Positions 1-8,992 are shown, counted from the first letter of the stretch. The stretch is DNA of 64,000 nucleotides from PALSA-607 sp036510735 (GCA_036510735.1 DATCDK010000225.1:1-64000); one strand, 5' to 3'. Notes: generated from the sequence alone by a model not told the origin. Numbers and translations are program-made.

Positions 1-1
1 C

Positions 2-868
2 GCGGTTGCTGCGCCGGCCGTGTCGCGCGCTGCCCCGGCCGCCCCCGCGACCGCGCCAACTCAGGCCGCCCCGGCTCCCGCGGCCGCTGCCCCTGCGACC
101 ACACCCGCTGCTTCTGTCGCGGTCGCTGCTGCCGCCGAACCGGAGCCGACCTCAGCTGCGCACACGCCGCCGGCTGCCACCCTGCCGGCTGCCACCCTGC
201 CGCCTGCCACCCTGCCGCCTGCCACCCAGCCGCCACCTGCCCCGCCGTCCGACCCCATCGCTTCACCCGCTGGTGTCGTAGCGGCGTCTCCCCTTGCAAC
301 CGGCGACCTCGATGCGGCCGCGGTTCGGCGTATTTGGGATGACGTGCTCGAAGTCGCCAAACGATTGAAGCGGCGGACGCACGCGTTGTTGCTTTCTGGT
401 CCGGCGCAGGTCGTCGACGTACGGGCGAACGTGCTGGTCGTCGGGTTCGCGAGTGGTCCCGTCGAGCGGCAGTTCAACACCGGTGACAACGTCGACATCC
501 TGCAGGTGGCGCTCAAAGAGGTGCTCGGCGTCGATTGGCGAATCGAGACGACGCTGTCCGGGCCAGCCGCCACGGCTGCCGCCTCGGGTGAGAGCGAATC
601 TGTCGCCAAGCCGCCGCCTGCGCTGCCGACGCCGAGTGAGTCGATGGCTGCGGATCGTGCGCCGTCACGCTCGGCGGCTGCCCGCGCTGCGGCGGCCGAG
701 CCGAAAGAACCTCCTGTGCGACGCGCCGCACAGGCAGAGGCGCCTGCCGAGATCGTGCTCGACGAACCCAACCCCGACGATGACGACGCGGACGACGGCA
801 CGTCCGGTCTCGCGCTGCTGCAGCGTCATCTCGGCGCGACCGTCATCGACGACGGCGAAACCTCGTAG
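2..868 (+). CDS. dnaX: DNA polymerase III subunit gamma/tau, C-terminal part (5' end outside window)
   Basis: The clamp-loader subunit gamma/tau loads the beta clamp and ties the polymerase to the helicase. Only the C-terminal part is here; the reading frame is open at the window edge, and the AAA+ domain must lie upstream. Visible are a long Ala/Pro linker (about the first 95 residues) and then a compact domain starting near DLDAAAVRRIWDDVLEVAK, with VVGFASGPVERQFNTGDN. This is the usual actinobacterial tau C-terminal domain. It is followed by a second Ala/Pro linker and an acidic tail that includes DEPNPDDDDADD. The linker holds 15-bp tandem repeats (170-229). In mycobacteria dnaX lies a few genes from ybaB-recR. 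Here about 18 kb separates it from ybaB at 19253. Confidence 0.9.
   Translation, partial: AVAAPAVSRAAPAAPATAPTQAAPAPAAAAPATTPAASVAVAAAAEPEPTSAAHTPPAATLPAATLPPATLPPATQPPPAPPSDPIASPAGVVAASPLATGDLDAAAVRRIWDDVLEVAKRLKRRTHALLLSGPAQVVDVRANVLVVGFASGPVERQFNTGDNVDILQVALKEVLGVDWRIETTLSGPAATAAASGESESVAKPPPALPTPSESMAADRAPSRSAAARAAAAEPKEPPVRRAAQAEAPAEIVLDEPNPDDDDADDGTSGLALLQRHLGATVIDDGETS
170..229 (+). repeat. Four 15-bp tandem repeats in the dnaX linker
   Basis: The units begin at 170, 185, 200 and 215. The first two are identical (ccggctgccaccctg) and the others differ at one or two bases. Each unit encodes PAATL or PPATL within the proline-rich linker of DnaX, so copy-number changes stay in frame and would only lengthen a flexible segment. 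Confidence 0.85.
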
Positions 869-902
869 CGGACCTCCGGCAGAGGCGCGGAAAACCTCCA
901 AG

Positions 903-1025
903 GGGCGCTTTGCTCTGTTCCCATAGCGCAACAGAGCTGCTCTGTTCCCATAGCGCTACAGAGCTGATCTGTTGCGATAGCGCAACAGACCTGTTCTGTA
1001 GCTATAGCGCAACAGCGCAAAGCAC
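903..1025. repeat. Palindromic 27-bp intergenic repeat, four units, between convergent genes
   Basis: Four head-to-tail units of about 27 bp start at about 911. Each is close to a perfect hairpin: the first is gctctgtt / aacagagc around cccatagcgc, and the third is ctgttgcg / cgcaacag around atag. The outermost bases (gcgctttgct and agcgcaaagc) also pair, so the block can fold into one cruciform or into four small hairpins. It fills the gap between dnaX (ends 868) and the convergent ATP-grasp gene (ends 1054), which suits a bidirectional terminator. A two-unit relative lies at 25250-25316. Short ORFs read through it on both strands, but they only encode the repeat. Confidence 0.75.
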
Positions 1026-1053
1026 GCGAGTTGGTGTTCCGCCGCAGTGGGGA

Positions 1054-1923
1054 TCAGGGGAGCAGTGTGGCAATGTGCGCGACAAAACGCGATGCCGCCC
1101 CAGCGTCGCGGTCGAGGAACAGCTGGGGCTCGATCGCTTCGAGTTCCATGACCGCTGGCGAACCGTCGACGTCGACGAGATCGACGCGGGCGTAGGCCGT
1201 CGCTGCCGGTGCGGCGGCGAGTGTTGCCGCGGCGACCGCGAACTCGGCATAGCTCGGCTCGTGCGAGACAACGGATCCGCCGTGGTGTTCCTGAACTCGG
1301 TAATCGCCGTCGGCCGGGAGCTTGCGAATCGCGTGGCTGAACTGTCCGCCGAAGTAGATGAGTGATGATTCACCGGCGTCGAGCACTGAATGAGCCAGCG
1401 GCTGCACCAGCACGTCACCGGCTGCCGCGAGTTCGGCGAGGTGCGCTGCTGCTTCGGGGGAGGACGACTCAGCCCTGAGCGCACCGATCGCGCCGACCGA
1501 TACCGCCGGCTTGATGACGAGCTCGCCCGGATAGATAGCGAGCGCCCCAGCTTGTTCGGCGCCCGACGCATTTCGCTGCACGAGTGTTGTCACAACAGTT
1601 GATACGCCGGCCGACGCGAGGTCGAGCAGGTAGCTTTTGTGGCTGTTCCACTCGAGCACCTGAAGCGGATTGACCATTCGGGTAACCGCAGCGACGCTCC
1701 GAGCCCACGACAAGAACTCTTCGTGGGCGTCGGTGTAGTCCCACGGGCTGCGGACCACGACAAGCGGCACTGATGCCCAGTCGGTCGCGTTGTCCCACGG
1801 CGCAATCACGACACCGATCGACTCTTGTTCCAGGGCGGCGACCAGGAGGTGAATCTCGGGATCGGGCTTGCGCATCTGCCGCCCGGTGACGAGGACGACG
1901 TCGGGTGAGCGGGCGTCAGCCAC
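1054..1923 (-). CDS. ATP-grasp domain protein, DcsG-like family
   Basis: This looks like a stand-alone ATP-grasp ligase of the family that includes the cycloserine cyclo-ligase DcsG; these enzymes use ATP to activate a carboxylate. Visible are an N-terminal pre-ATP-grasp fold ending in VVVRSPWDYTDAHEEFLSWA, the family signature NPLQVLEWNSHKSYLLDLAS (about residues 95-115), a lysine in ELVIKPAVSVGA for nucleotide binding, and a Mg-binding end VMELEAIEPQLFLD (about 260-273). The 289-residue length is normal for the family. The start is a GTG at 1923 with no strong ribosome site. No partner biosynthetic genes are nearby, so the substrate is unknown. Confidence 0.75.
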   Translation of the reverse strand: MADARSPDVVLVTGRQMRKPDPEIHLLVAALEQESIGVVIAPWDNATDWASVPLVVVRSPWDYTDAHEEFLSWARSVAAVTRMVNPLQVLEWNSHKSYLLDLASAGVSTVVTTLVQRNASGAEQAGALAIYPGELVIKPAVSVGAIGALRAESSSPEAAAHLAELAAAGDVLVQPLAHSVLDAGESSLIYFGGQFSHAIRKLPADGDYRVQEHHGGSVVSHEPSYAEFAVAAATLAAAPAATAYARVDLVDVDGSPAVMELEAIEPQLFLDRDAGAASRFVAHIATLLP

Positions 1924-2005
1924 CGGCTGGCCGCAGGCTGAGTTTCACGATGTGACGCTATCGCGGCCGTTCGACGGGCGGTGTCGGTGCAGGTAGCCCG
2001 TCGAC

Positions 2006-2509
2006 TCAAGCCGTGTACGTGCCTGGACGCGGTTGAATCCATGCCGGGATCGAATAGCCGGCATCCCATGGGAACCGGCCTTCGATGTCGTCGTGGGTTA
2101 GCTGCAGTGCTGACACGGATGCCTCGTCTGGTCGCCCGTAATGCCGGTTCGCGCCGAAGAGTATTGCGGCTGGATTTGGCACCTCCTCGACCGTGATCCG
2201 GTGCGGCCATGAATCGAAGCTGATCAGCATGCCGGGCAGGAACTGTTCGCCAGCCTTCACCCGGCTGCCGATGTCGTTCAAGACGCCGGACGCGTCATGG
2301 GTACAGCCGCCGAGAAACACAAGCTCGGGATGGCCCATGCCAAACAGGCCGACCGTGTAGGCGATCGACGTTCGCTGACGAGCCTCGTCACCCATGACGT
2401 ATTCGATAGCCCAGCCGTGCGTGCGAATGAGGCCGGCGACACGAGCGTCTTCTTGATCGAGCCAGGCAGCGACCTGCGGGTCGTTCATTGGCCGGTTTCT
2501 CTTTGTCAT
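2006..2509 (-). CDS. DUF4262 domain protein
   Basis: A protein of about 167 residues matching the DUF4262 family, which has no known biochemical role. Recognisable parts are an N-terminal helix (VAGLIRTHGWAIEYV), then TSIAYTVGLFGMGHPELVFLG, then FLPGMLISFDSWPHRITVEEV and a C-terminal LQLTHDDIEGRFPWDAGY. The frame stays open further upstream, but that part looks non-coding. The start is taken as ATG at 2509; ATG at 2488 is also possible and has a purine-rich stretch (aaagagaaa) in front. The gene stands alone with the same orientation as its neighbours. Confidence 0.75.
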   Translation of the reverse strand: MTKRNRPMNDPQVAAWLDQEDARVAGLIRTHGWAIEYVMGDEARQRTSIAYTVGLFGMGHPELVFLGGCTHDASGVLNDIGSRVKAGEQFLPGMLISFDSWPHRITVEEVPNPAAILFGANRHYGRPDEASVSALQLTHDDIEGRFPWDAGYSIPAWIQPRPGTYTA

Positions 2510-2714
2510 GAGGTCGAGCGTGGCCGATCGGCGGTCCAAACCCAGCGCCAGAACGAGAGCTGTGGAAGTAGCCCGCGAGGTGTGGACAACCGCGGTCCTC
2601 GGCCCTGGTTCGACCTCCGGAATCGGCCCGACGCGACGACGCCAGCAAACCGGTATTCGCATCCTCGCACGATCGGCGCAACGCGTGCCGGCCGAGCCGC
2701 CGCCAACGCCGTTG

Positions 2715-3749
2715 TCAGCTTGTTAAGTGTCGGAGGTCAGTCGAGCTTTGCCACGCGGCCGTGGGATCGCTGACCGTAATGCCACCGCCCATCTTCTTCG
2801 CCGCGTACAAACCGGCGTCCGCCCGCCGAAGCAATTCGCCGATTGGTTGGCCGGTCCAGCACACGACGCCCGCTGAGAACCGCACCTGAGGTACGGCGTC
2901 GCGAAGTCGCTGCACCACCTCTAGCGCGCCGGCGAGATCGGTGTCGGACAAGACGAGGACGAACTCGTCGCCGCCAACGCGGGCAAGCGAGTCACCGGCC
3001 CGCAGTACCGACGTCCAGCCCGCTGACGCGGATCGCAGTAGCCGGTCACCTGCTGCGTGACCCTCGGTGTCGTTGACCCGCTTCAAACCGTCGAGGTCGA
3101 CGGCGGCGACGGCGAACCCTCGCCCGCCGCGACCGGCCGAGTTGACCCGGGCGGTCAGAGTCTCCTCGAGCAGCCGACGGTTAGGAAGTCCGGTCAGGGT
3201 GTCGTGCAGGGCCAGTAGGCGGAGCCGCGCGACCAGGGTGCCGATCACCAGACACGGCACAGCGATGGCGAACATGTTCATGGTCCATTGGGTGATCATT
3301 TGCTCGCGCCAGTGCGTGAGCAGCGCGCCGAGATACAGAAGGCCAGCGAAAGTGACGTAGGCGACTGCCTGCCGCCGCACCAGGAACGCACTCGCGAACG
3401 CTGACAAGAATCCATAGAAGAGCGCCGACGCCTGCGATTCGGCAGTTGGTCCGGCTGCCCATACCGACCAAGTAATGCAGCTGACACCGACGATCAGGCC
3501 GACGTGAATCACCCAATGCGGCGCCCGCTTGCGTCCAAGCCACATCACGACGCCGACCGGAAGCATGACGGCAGCGATCAACCAGTTGGCGCTCTTGTGC
3601 TCGATGGCCCAGTACGGCAGGACGTTCACCGAAGCGGCTGCCAGGGACCCGGCAATGATCAGCATGGCAAGCCAGCTGACCATCGTCGGGACGTCGGTCA
3701 GCGATTCGAACGGTGCCGTCGCCATGCGACGCGCAGGGGGAATCCTCAT
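2715..3749 (-). CDS. Membrane-bound diguanylate cyclase (GGDEF)
   Basis: Makes the second messenger cyclic di-GMP from two GTP. The first 175 residues contain about five or six hydrophobic segments with no recognised sensor family. A short linker (ARLRLLALHDTLTGLPNRR, about 174-192) leads into the GGDEF domain. Active-site residues are intact: DLDGLKRVND (about 218-227) and GGDEF (259-263). The product-inhibition site RxxD (RAGD, 250-253) is present at the standard spacing, so feedback inhibition by c-di-GMP is likely. There is no EAL domain. The gene lies 58 bp downstream of the histidine kinase gene on the same strand and could be co-transcribed with it. Confidence 0.9.
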   Translation of the reverse strand: MRIPPARRMATAPFESLTDVPTMVSWLAMLIIAGSLAAASVNVLPYWAIEHKSANWLIAAVMLPVGVVMWLGRKRAPHWVIHVGLIVGVSCITWSVWAAGPTAESQASALFYGFLSAFASAFLVRRQAVAYVTFAGLLYLGALLTHWREQMITQWTMNMFAIAVPCLVIGTLVARLRLLALHDTLTGLPNRRLLEETLTARVNSAGRGGRGFAVAAVDLDGLKRVNDTEGHAAGDRLLRSASAGWTSVLRAGDSLARVGGDEFVLVLSDTDLAGALEVVQRLRDAVPQVRFSAGVVCWTGQPIGELLRRADAGLYAAKKMGGGITVSDPTAAWQSSTDLRHLTS

Positions 3750-3807
3750 GGCTGCGTTCCCTATCGGCCGGGGCAGGCACCCGGATTAGGCCAACTGGCC
3801 GCACCTA

Positions 3808-5136
3808 TCAGTCTCGGCGTAGCGGGACGTTGACCACAGCGCGAAGTCCGCCCAGCGGACTCTCGTCGAGGGTGATGTCGCCCCCATGAGCGCGCGCGAT
3901 CGATCGGGAGATCGCCAACCCCAGACCGGAGCCGCCGTCGTCACTGCTGCGGCCCGCGTCGAGCCGCACCCATCGTTCGAAGACGCGCTCCCGATCAGCT
4001 GGCGCAATGCCCGGCCCGTCGTCGTCCACGGTGATCACGACATTGCCGCCAACCGCCGTGGCGTGCATCGAGACCTGAGTGGCATAACGGCCCGCATTCG
4101 AGGTGAGGTTCTCGAGCATGCGCGACAGCGCCGCCTCGTCACCCGAAACGAGAATGGATGCGCCGCCGGGACATGCGAGCCGGCCGATGTCGACCGCCGC
4201 GTCAACCTTGGGCGGCCGGCTGTCGAGGCGCGCCAGCAAGAGCAAATCGTCGGCCAGCCGACTAAGCCGTTGGACGTCGGCAAGCACGTCGCGTGCGACA
4301 GCGGGCCACTCAGTCGGGGCGGTGTCGGTGGCGAGCGCGACCTCGAGTTGGGTCTGCACCGAGGCGATCGGTGACCGCAGCTCGTGCGCGGCATCGGCGA
4401 CGAAGCTGCGCTGCTGCTCACCGGCGACATGCAGGCGGCGAAGCATCCGGTTCAGGGTTTGCCCGAGCCGTCGCAGCTCGTCGCCACTTGGCGGTTCGGC
4501 CAGTTGCGGCGCTGTGTTACTAGCGTTGACGTCGACCGCATCGGCAGCTGCGCGCATGTCGTCGACTGGGCGCAGCGCAGACCCGACCGCGAGCCACGTT
4601 GCCGCAGCAGCTGCAAGTAGTACCAACGGCACGACAATCACGACCACGTTGCGCAGTGCATCGAGCGCCGACGTAACGTCAGCGAACGGGACGGCAACAA
4701 TCACAGTTACCGGGACGCCGTGCAGCGTCGCAGTTTGTGCCTCGACGCGCAGCGGCGACGTGCCGAGAGAAGTTGCCGTCGTCGTGAATGCGTGACCGAG
4801 TCGATGCGCGAACTGCGAGACCGGTAGTAGCGGCAGAACCCTGCTGGCAGACGTCGTCGCGGCAAGCACAGTGTCGGCGGCATCGAGAACCTGTGCGAAC
4901 GCGGTGCCCCCGGGCGCCGACGGCAATGGAGCTGGCAGCGCATCGGCGGTCACCAATTGCGTGACAGTTGCAAGCTCAGCATGCACGGTCTGATCGACCA
5001 CTTTCACCCTGCTGTGAAAGAACAATGAGCTCAGCACCGTCGTGCCGAGAACAAGCCCGATCGCCAACACCAAAGTCGCTGTGGCGGTGACGCGCAGCCG
5101 CAGCGTGCGACGAGCCCACCACTTCAACGGGTTCAC
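3808..5136 (-). CDS. Sensor histidine kinase, two-component system
   Basis: A membrane sensor that autophosphorylates and passes phosphate to the response regulator encoded just upstream. It has two membrane segments (about 18-40 and 163-188) around an extracytoplasmic region of about 120 residues, a HAMP-like linker (about 188-240), a HisKA domain with AAHELRSPIASVQ (phospho-His 251), and a HATPase domain with N-box LENLTSNAGRYA, G1 DDDGPGIAP and G2 GGSGLGLAIS. The start is a GTG at 5136 that overlaps the regulator stop by 4 nt (GTGA), so the two are translationally coupled. The pair is divergent from the LolA/ABC operon at 5890, a likely target. The signal is unknown. Confidence 0.92.
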   Translation of the reverse strand: MNPLKWWARRTLRLRVTATATLVLAIGLVLGTTVLSSLFFHSRVKVVDQTVHAELATVTQLVTADALPAPLPSAPGGTAFAQVLDAADTVLAATTSASRVLPLLPVSQFAHRLGHAFTTTATSLGTSPLRVEAQTATLHGVPVTVIVAVPFADVTSALDALRNVVVIVVPLVLLAAAAATWLAVGSALRPVDDMRAAADAVDVNASNTAPQLAEPPSGDELRRLGQTLNRMLRRLHVAGEQQRSFVADAAHELRSPIASVQTQLEVALATDTAPTEWPAVARDVLADVQRLSRLADDLLLLARLDSRPPKVDAAVDIGRLACPGGASILVSGDEAALSRMLENLTSNAGRYATQVSMHATAVGGNVVITVDDDGPGIAPADRERVFERWVRLDAGRSSDDGGSGLGLAISRSIARAHGGDITLDESPLGGLRAVVNVPLRRD

Positions 5137-5792
5137 GTCGCGCGCAGCCGGTAGCCGGCACCTCGGACGGTTTGCACGACGTCACGGCCCAGTTTGCGGC
5201 GCAGATAGCCCGCGTACACCTCGACCGCATTCGCTTCGGTGGTCGCGTCGCTCCATACGTGTTCGAGCAGCTCCGCTTTTGTAACGGGGAGCGGGTGCTG
5301 CCGCATGAGGTATTCGAGCATGGCGAACTCACGCGCCGTGAGGTCGATCGCTTCATCATCCCTGCGAACCGTTCGCGCAGCAGGATCGAGGGTCAGGCCC
5401 CCGGCGACCAACACGGACGGTCGTGGACCTGACGCACCACGACGAAGCAACGCGCGAATGCGGGCGAGCAAGACGACGAAGGAGAATGGTTTCGTGAGGT
5501 AGTCGTCCGCACCGAGGTCAAGTCCGTCGGCCTGGTCGTAGTCGCCATCCTTCGCCGACGCGAGCAGGATCGGCGTCCATATTTCTCGTGCTCTTAGTTG
5601 TCGTGTGACCTCGTACCCGGACAGTCCCGGCAGCATCACATCGAGCACGATCACGTCGTAGCCGACCGCCGTTGCCATCTCGAGTCCGCGTATCCCGTCG
5701 CCGGCGACATCGACGATGAAGCCTGCATGTACCAGCCCGCGCTGCATCGCGGCGGCCATGCGGTGCTCGTCCTCGACGATCAGCAATCGCAT
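5133..5792 (-). CDS. OmpR/PhoB-family response regulator
   Basis: A 219-residue DNA-binding regulator. The receiver domain is at residues 1-115, with acidic pocket E7-D8, phospho-acceptor Asp51 in VIVLDVMLPG, and Lys of DDYLTKPFSF. The winged-helix effector domain is at about 125-218, ending RKLGRDVVQTVRGAGYRL, a standard OmpR-type end. The frame is open upstream to 5975, but the protein clearly starts at MRLLIVEDE (ATG at 5792). It is coupled to the kinase by a 4-nt overlap. Only about 97 bp separate it from the divergent lipoprotein gene at 5890, so both promoters sit in that gap. Confidence 0.93.
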   Translation of the reverse strand: MRLLIVEDEHRMAAAMQRGLVHAGFIVDVAGDGIRGLEMATAVGYDVIVLDVMLPGLSGYEVTRQLRAREIWTPILLASAKDGDYDQADGLDLGADDYLTKPFSFVVLLARIRALLRRGASGPRPSVLVAGGLTLDPAARTVRRDDEAIDLTAREFAMLEYLMRQHPLPVTKAELLEHVWSDATTEANAVEVYAGYLRRKLGRDVVQTVRGAGYRLRAT

Positions 5793-5889
5793 AGGCGTCA
5801 CGATGCCACAGCCGCCCGAAGCTGTGACGATGCTGAGCGCAGAGCGCCACAAAGATGCGGGACGGCGGGTGGCCGCCGATAGTGATGCC

Positions 5890-7152
5890 ATGACACGCCT
5901 CGCTTCGCGCCGCCTCCGCTGGCTTCTGCCGGCCGGTATCGCGGCCGCCATCGCCGTTGCTTCCGTCGCTACCACCGCCGCCGCGAACGCGTCGGGTCAA
6001 CCCAAGCTGGCGGCCAAGACTGCCGCCCAGCTGCTCGTTGCGGTCGAGAACGCGTCGCCCGCGGGCCTGTCGGGGACGATCGTCGAGACGGCGAAACTGG
6101 GCCTGCCGGACATCTCTGGGTTACTTGGTTCCAGTGGTGGCTCGGGCCTGTCGCTCGAGTCGTTGGTGACGGGTTCTAACACGATGAACGTCTGGTACGC
6201 CGGCAAGAATCAGCAGCGGTTCGCGTTGCTCGGGCAACTCTCCGAAGATGACCTCATTCACAACGGCACCGATCTGTGGAGTTACGACTCCAGCACTCGA
6301 ACGGTGACGCACAAGACGCTGACCCAGGATCAGTCCGACCAGGTCGGCTCCTCGATCGCTAGCGCTGCGCCGTCGCTCGATCCGCAGGCAGCAGCCGAGA
6401 AGGCGCTTGCCGCCATCGACCCGACGACTGCGGTCGTTGTCGATCGCACCGCCCGCGTCGCCGGCCGCGCCGCGTACCAGTTGCAGCTGTCACCGAAGGA
6501 CACCCGCTCGCTCATCGGTAGCGTGCAGATCGCCATCGACGCTGTCACGTCCGTTCCGCTGCGCTTGCAGATCTTCGCGGCCGGCGCGACCAGCCCGGCG
6601 TTCCAGGTCGGGTTCACCAGTGTCAGCTTCAACGTGCCCAATGCATCGATCTTCGAGTTCGTGCCACCCGCCGGTGCGAGCGTCGAGCAGGACACCGCAC
6701 CATTTGGCGACAGCCTGAACGACACCCCGTTCGGTAACAGCAATCTCGTCGTCCACACCCGCATTCGTGGCAGTGCCGGAGGCCCGCAGCAGACCTTCGT
6801 CACGCCGGGGAACGCGTCGACCAATGTGACTCCAGCCCGGAAGGTCACCGAGCTCGGCAAGGGGTGGACAGAGGTCGTCAAGATCACCAACGCCGTGTCA
6901 GCATTGCCCGCGAACGTCCCACTGTCTTCGAATGGGCCACTGTCTTCGAATGGGCCAGTGTCTTCGAGTGGGCCACAAATCACCGTGCACCGATCCGGGC
7001 CGCTCGACGACATTGCGACGCAGGTCCCTGGTGGCGAGCTGATCACCACCGCACTCCTGTCGATCTTCATCGCGGACGACGGCACGGTGTACATCGGGCC
7101 GGTCAGCCCAGCGAACATCGAGAAGGTCGCCTCGAGCGGGCAGGGCTTGTGA
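5890..7152 (+). CDS. LolA-like secreted/anchored protein of an ABC exporter operon
   Basis: A 420-residue envelope protein resembling the LolA/DUF2092-type proteins that in actinobacteria precede an ABC transporter, as here. It begins with arginines and a signal or anchor segment (about 8-35, ending ASVATTAAANA). It continues with a LolA-like beta region (VWYAGKNQQRFALLGQLSED, then the LWSYDSSTRTVTHKTL region), a stretch SVQIAIDAVTSVPLRLQIF, and a C-terminal part with three 6-residue repeats. Upstream in-frame codons overlap the divergent regulator and are ignored; the start ATG at 5890 gives the signal peptide. It overlaps the ABC ATPase gene by 4 nt. The cargo is unknown. Confidence 0.78.
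   Translation: MTRLASRRLRWLLPAGIAAAIAVASVATTAAANASGQPKLAAKTAAQLLVAVENASPAGLSGTIVETAKLGLPDISGLLGSSGGSGLSLESLVTGSNTMNVWYAGKNQQRFALLGQLSEDDLIHNGTDLWSYDSSTRTVTHKTLTQDQSDQVGSSIASAAPSLDPQAAAEKALAAIDPTTAVVVDRTARVAGRAAYQLQLSPKDTRSLIGSVQIAIDAVTSVPLRLQIFAAGATSPAFQVGFTSVSFNVPNASIFEFVPPAGASVEQDTAPFGDSLNDTPFGNSNLVVHTRIRGSAGGPQQTFVTPGNASTNVTPARKVTELGKGWTEVVKITNAVSALPANVPLSSNGPLSSNGPVSSSGPQITVHRSGPLDDIATQVPGGELITTALLSIFIADDGTVYIGPVSPANIEKVASSGQGL
6922..6975 (+). repeat. Three 18-bp tandem repeats in the LolA-like gene
   Basis: Units start at 6922, 6940 and 6958. The first two are identical (ctgtcttcgaatgggcca); the third differs at two positions. They encode LSSNGP-LSSNGP-VSSSGP, a short flexible insert before the last beta region. 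The exact identity of two units suggests a recent duplication. Confidence 0.85.
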
Positions 7153-8120
7153 CCGCGGTCGCCACGGCGTTGACACCCACCCCGATCGACACGTCGCTCG
7201 CCGTCGCGACGCATGGCCTCACCCGCCGGTTCGGCCAGCATGTCGCCGTCAACGCCGTCGACCTCGCCGTACCGCGAGGCGCGGTCTATGGGTTTCTCGG
7301 TCCGAACGGTTCGGGGAAGACAACCACGATCCGGTTGTTGCTCGGCTTGATGTCGCCGCACGCCGGCACCGTCGAACTGCTCGGTGGCGCCATGCCGGCA
7401 GCAGCCGGTGACGTGTTGAGTCGGGTCGGCACGCTGGTCGAAGGCCCGGCGTTCCACCCCTACCTCACCGGTCACGACAACTTGCGACGACTCGACGCGT
7501 ACGACGCCAGCACCGACCCCTCGACGTCCGCCTCACGCATTGGTTCTGCACTGGAGCGAGTGGGACTGTCGGCGGCCGCGAAGAAGACGTACCGGCGCTA
7601 CTCGCTTGGTATGAAACAGCGGCTCGGACTTGCCGCCGCGTTGTTGCGGCCGCGCGATCTGCTGATTCTCGACGAGCCGACGAACGGCCTCGACCCGCAG
7701 GGCACCCGCGAGGTGCGCGGGCTCATTCGCGAGCTCGCCGCTGACGGAACCACGGTGCTGGTGTCGAGCCACCTGCTCGCCGAGATCGAGCAGGTCGCCA
7801 CGCACGTCGGCATCATGAGTGCCGGCAAGCTGTTGCGACAGGGCCAGCTCGATCAGGTGCTCGGCGTTGCGGCTGCGTTGCTTCGCGTCGAGACGCGGGA
7901 CATCGAACGGGCGCTCGGCGTGCTGGCGGAGATGGGCGTCTCCGTCTCAGGCCAATCGGCCGATCACTTGTTGGTGGCGATGGGTGATCGCACTCCCGAC
8001 GTCATCAATGCGGCGTTAGTTCGAGGGGACGTCGCGGTGCGCGGGTTACACGTCGAGCGGCCGCTTCTCGAGGATCTGTTCGTGAAGCTGACGGGGGAGG
8101 GTTTCGATGTCGTCCGCTGA
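7149..8120 (+). CDS. ABC transporter ATP-binding protein
   Basis: ATPase subunit of a two-gene exporter of the drug/antibiotic-export (DrrA/CcmA-like) type. Walker A is GPNGSGKT (about 51-58). The signature region is YSLGMKQRLGLA, a common variant of LSGGQ in this family. Walker B is LLILDEPTNGLDPQG and the switch His lies in VLVSSHLLAE. A C-terminal accessory domain of about 100 residues follows. The start is GTG at 7149, overlapping the LolA-like stop (GTGA) and preceded by a gggcaggg ribosome site. It overlaps the permease gene by 14 nt, so the three form one operon. Confidence 0.92.
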   Translation: MTAVATALTPTPIDTSLAVATHGLTRRFGQHVAVNAVDLAVPRGAVYGFLGPNGSGKTTTIRLLLGLMSPHAGTVELLGGAMPAAAGDVLSRVGTLVEGPAFHPYLTGHDNLRRLDAYDASTDPSTSASRIGSALERVGLSAAAKKTYRRYSLGMKQRLGLAAALLRPRDLLILDEPTNGLDPQGTREVRGLIRELAADGTTVLVSSHLLAEIEQVATHVGIMSAGKLLRQGQLDQVLGVAAALLRVETRDIERALGVLAEMGVSVSGQSADHLLVAMGDRTPDVINAALVRGDVAVRGLHVERPLLEDLFVKLTGEGFDVVR

Positions 8121-8982
8121 AATGGTCGCCGACCTGCACGCGCCGCCTGCGCTTCGCGTTCGCTACCAGGGAGTCTTTCTGCGCCAGTTCCTCAGTGAGA
8201 CCTCGATCATCTTTCGGCGTCGGCGCAATATCGCGATCCTGGCCGTGCTCGGCGCCGTTCCGGTCTTGATCGGCGTGGCCGTCAAGGTGAGCGCTCCGCG
8301 TGGCGGCGGTGGACCAGCGTTCATCGGTCAGATCACCAGTAACGGATTGTTCCTTGCGTTCGCCGCATTGACACTGTGCCTGCCCGTCTTCTTGCCAGTT
8401 GCGGTCGCCGTCGTCGCTGGTGACGCGGTCGCGGGCGAAGCGAATACGGGGACGCTTCGCTACCTACTCACTGTCCCGGTTTCGCGCACCCGGTTGTTGG
8501 CGGTCAAGACTGCGGGCGTGATCGCCTTCATCGTCGCTGGTATCGCGCTCGTGACGGTGATCGGCATTGTGCTTGGCGTCTCGCTGTTCGGCACCCATGG
8601 CATGACGCTTCTCTCGGGCGACACGGTGTCGGTGAGCAACGGGTTACTGCGATCGCTTGGGGTCGCGGGGTACGTGTTCATCGACCTGCTCGGTCTCGCG
8701 GGCATTGCGCTGTTCTTCTCGACACTCACAGAGGTGCCGGTCGGCGCGATGGCCGCCACGGTCGTGCTCGCCATCATCTTCACGGTGCTCGACGCCGTCC
8801 CGCAGTTGGGCGGTCTACGTGGCATCCTGCTCACGCACCACTGGCTCGACTTCTCCACCTTGCTGCGGAGCCAGGTAAATACGAGCCAGCTCTGGCACGG
8901 CATGTTGGTTCCGTTGGGCTACTTTGCGATTTTTACCGCCGCGGCATGGTCGCGAATAACGACGGCCGACATCACCTCGTAG
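8107..8982 (+). CDS. ABC transporter permease (ABC-2 type)
   Basis: Membrane subunit of the exporter, 291 residues with about six hydrophobic segments. A cytoplasmic N-terminus (FLSETSIIFRRRRNIAILAV) leads into the first span, and the loop GDAVAGEANTGTLRYLLTVPVSRTRLL is typical of ABC-2/NatB-type permeases. ATG 8107 has a strong gggggaggg ribosome site inside the end of the ATPase gene. It ends 11 bp from the convergent surface-protein gene. The transported substrate cannot be told from sequence. Confidence 0.9.
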   Translation: MSSAEMVADLHAPPALRVRYQGVFLRQFLSETSIIFRRRRNIAILAVLGAVPVLIGVAVKVSAPRGGGGPAFIGQITSNGLFLAFAALTLCLPVFLPVAVAVVAGDAVAGEANTGTLRYLLTVPVSRTRLLAVKTAGVIAFIVAGIALVTVIGIVLGVSLFGTHGMTLLSGDTVSVSNGLLRSLGVAGYVFIDLLGLAGIALFFSTLTEVPVGAMAATVVLAIIFTVLDAVPQLGGLRGILLTHHWLDFSTLLRSQVNTSQLWHGMLVPLGYFAIFTAAAWSRITTADITS

Positions 8983-8992
8983 CCTGCTCTCG

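Noticed and set aside
61..801. Long ORF on the minus strand opposite dnaX
   Set aside because: Mirror of the high-GC DnaX frame; low-complexity Ala/Ser translation with no domain.
903..1025. Possible CRISPR array
   Set aside because: Units of 27 bp follow directly with no unique spacers, and each unit is itself palindromic.
6330..7475. 381-residue ORF antisense to the LolA/ABC operon
   Set aside because: The plus-strand genes have clear domains and coupled starts; this translation has none.
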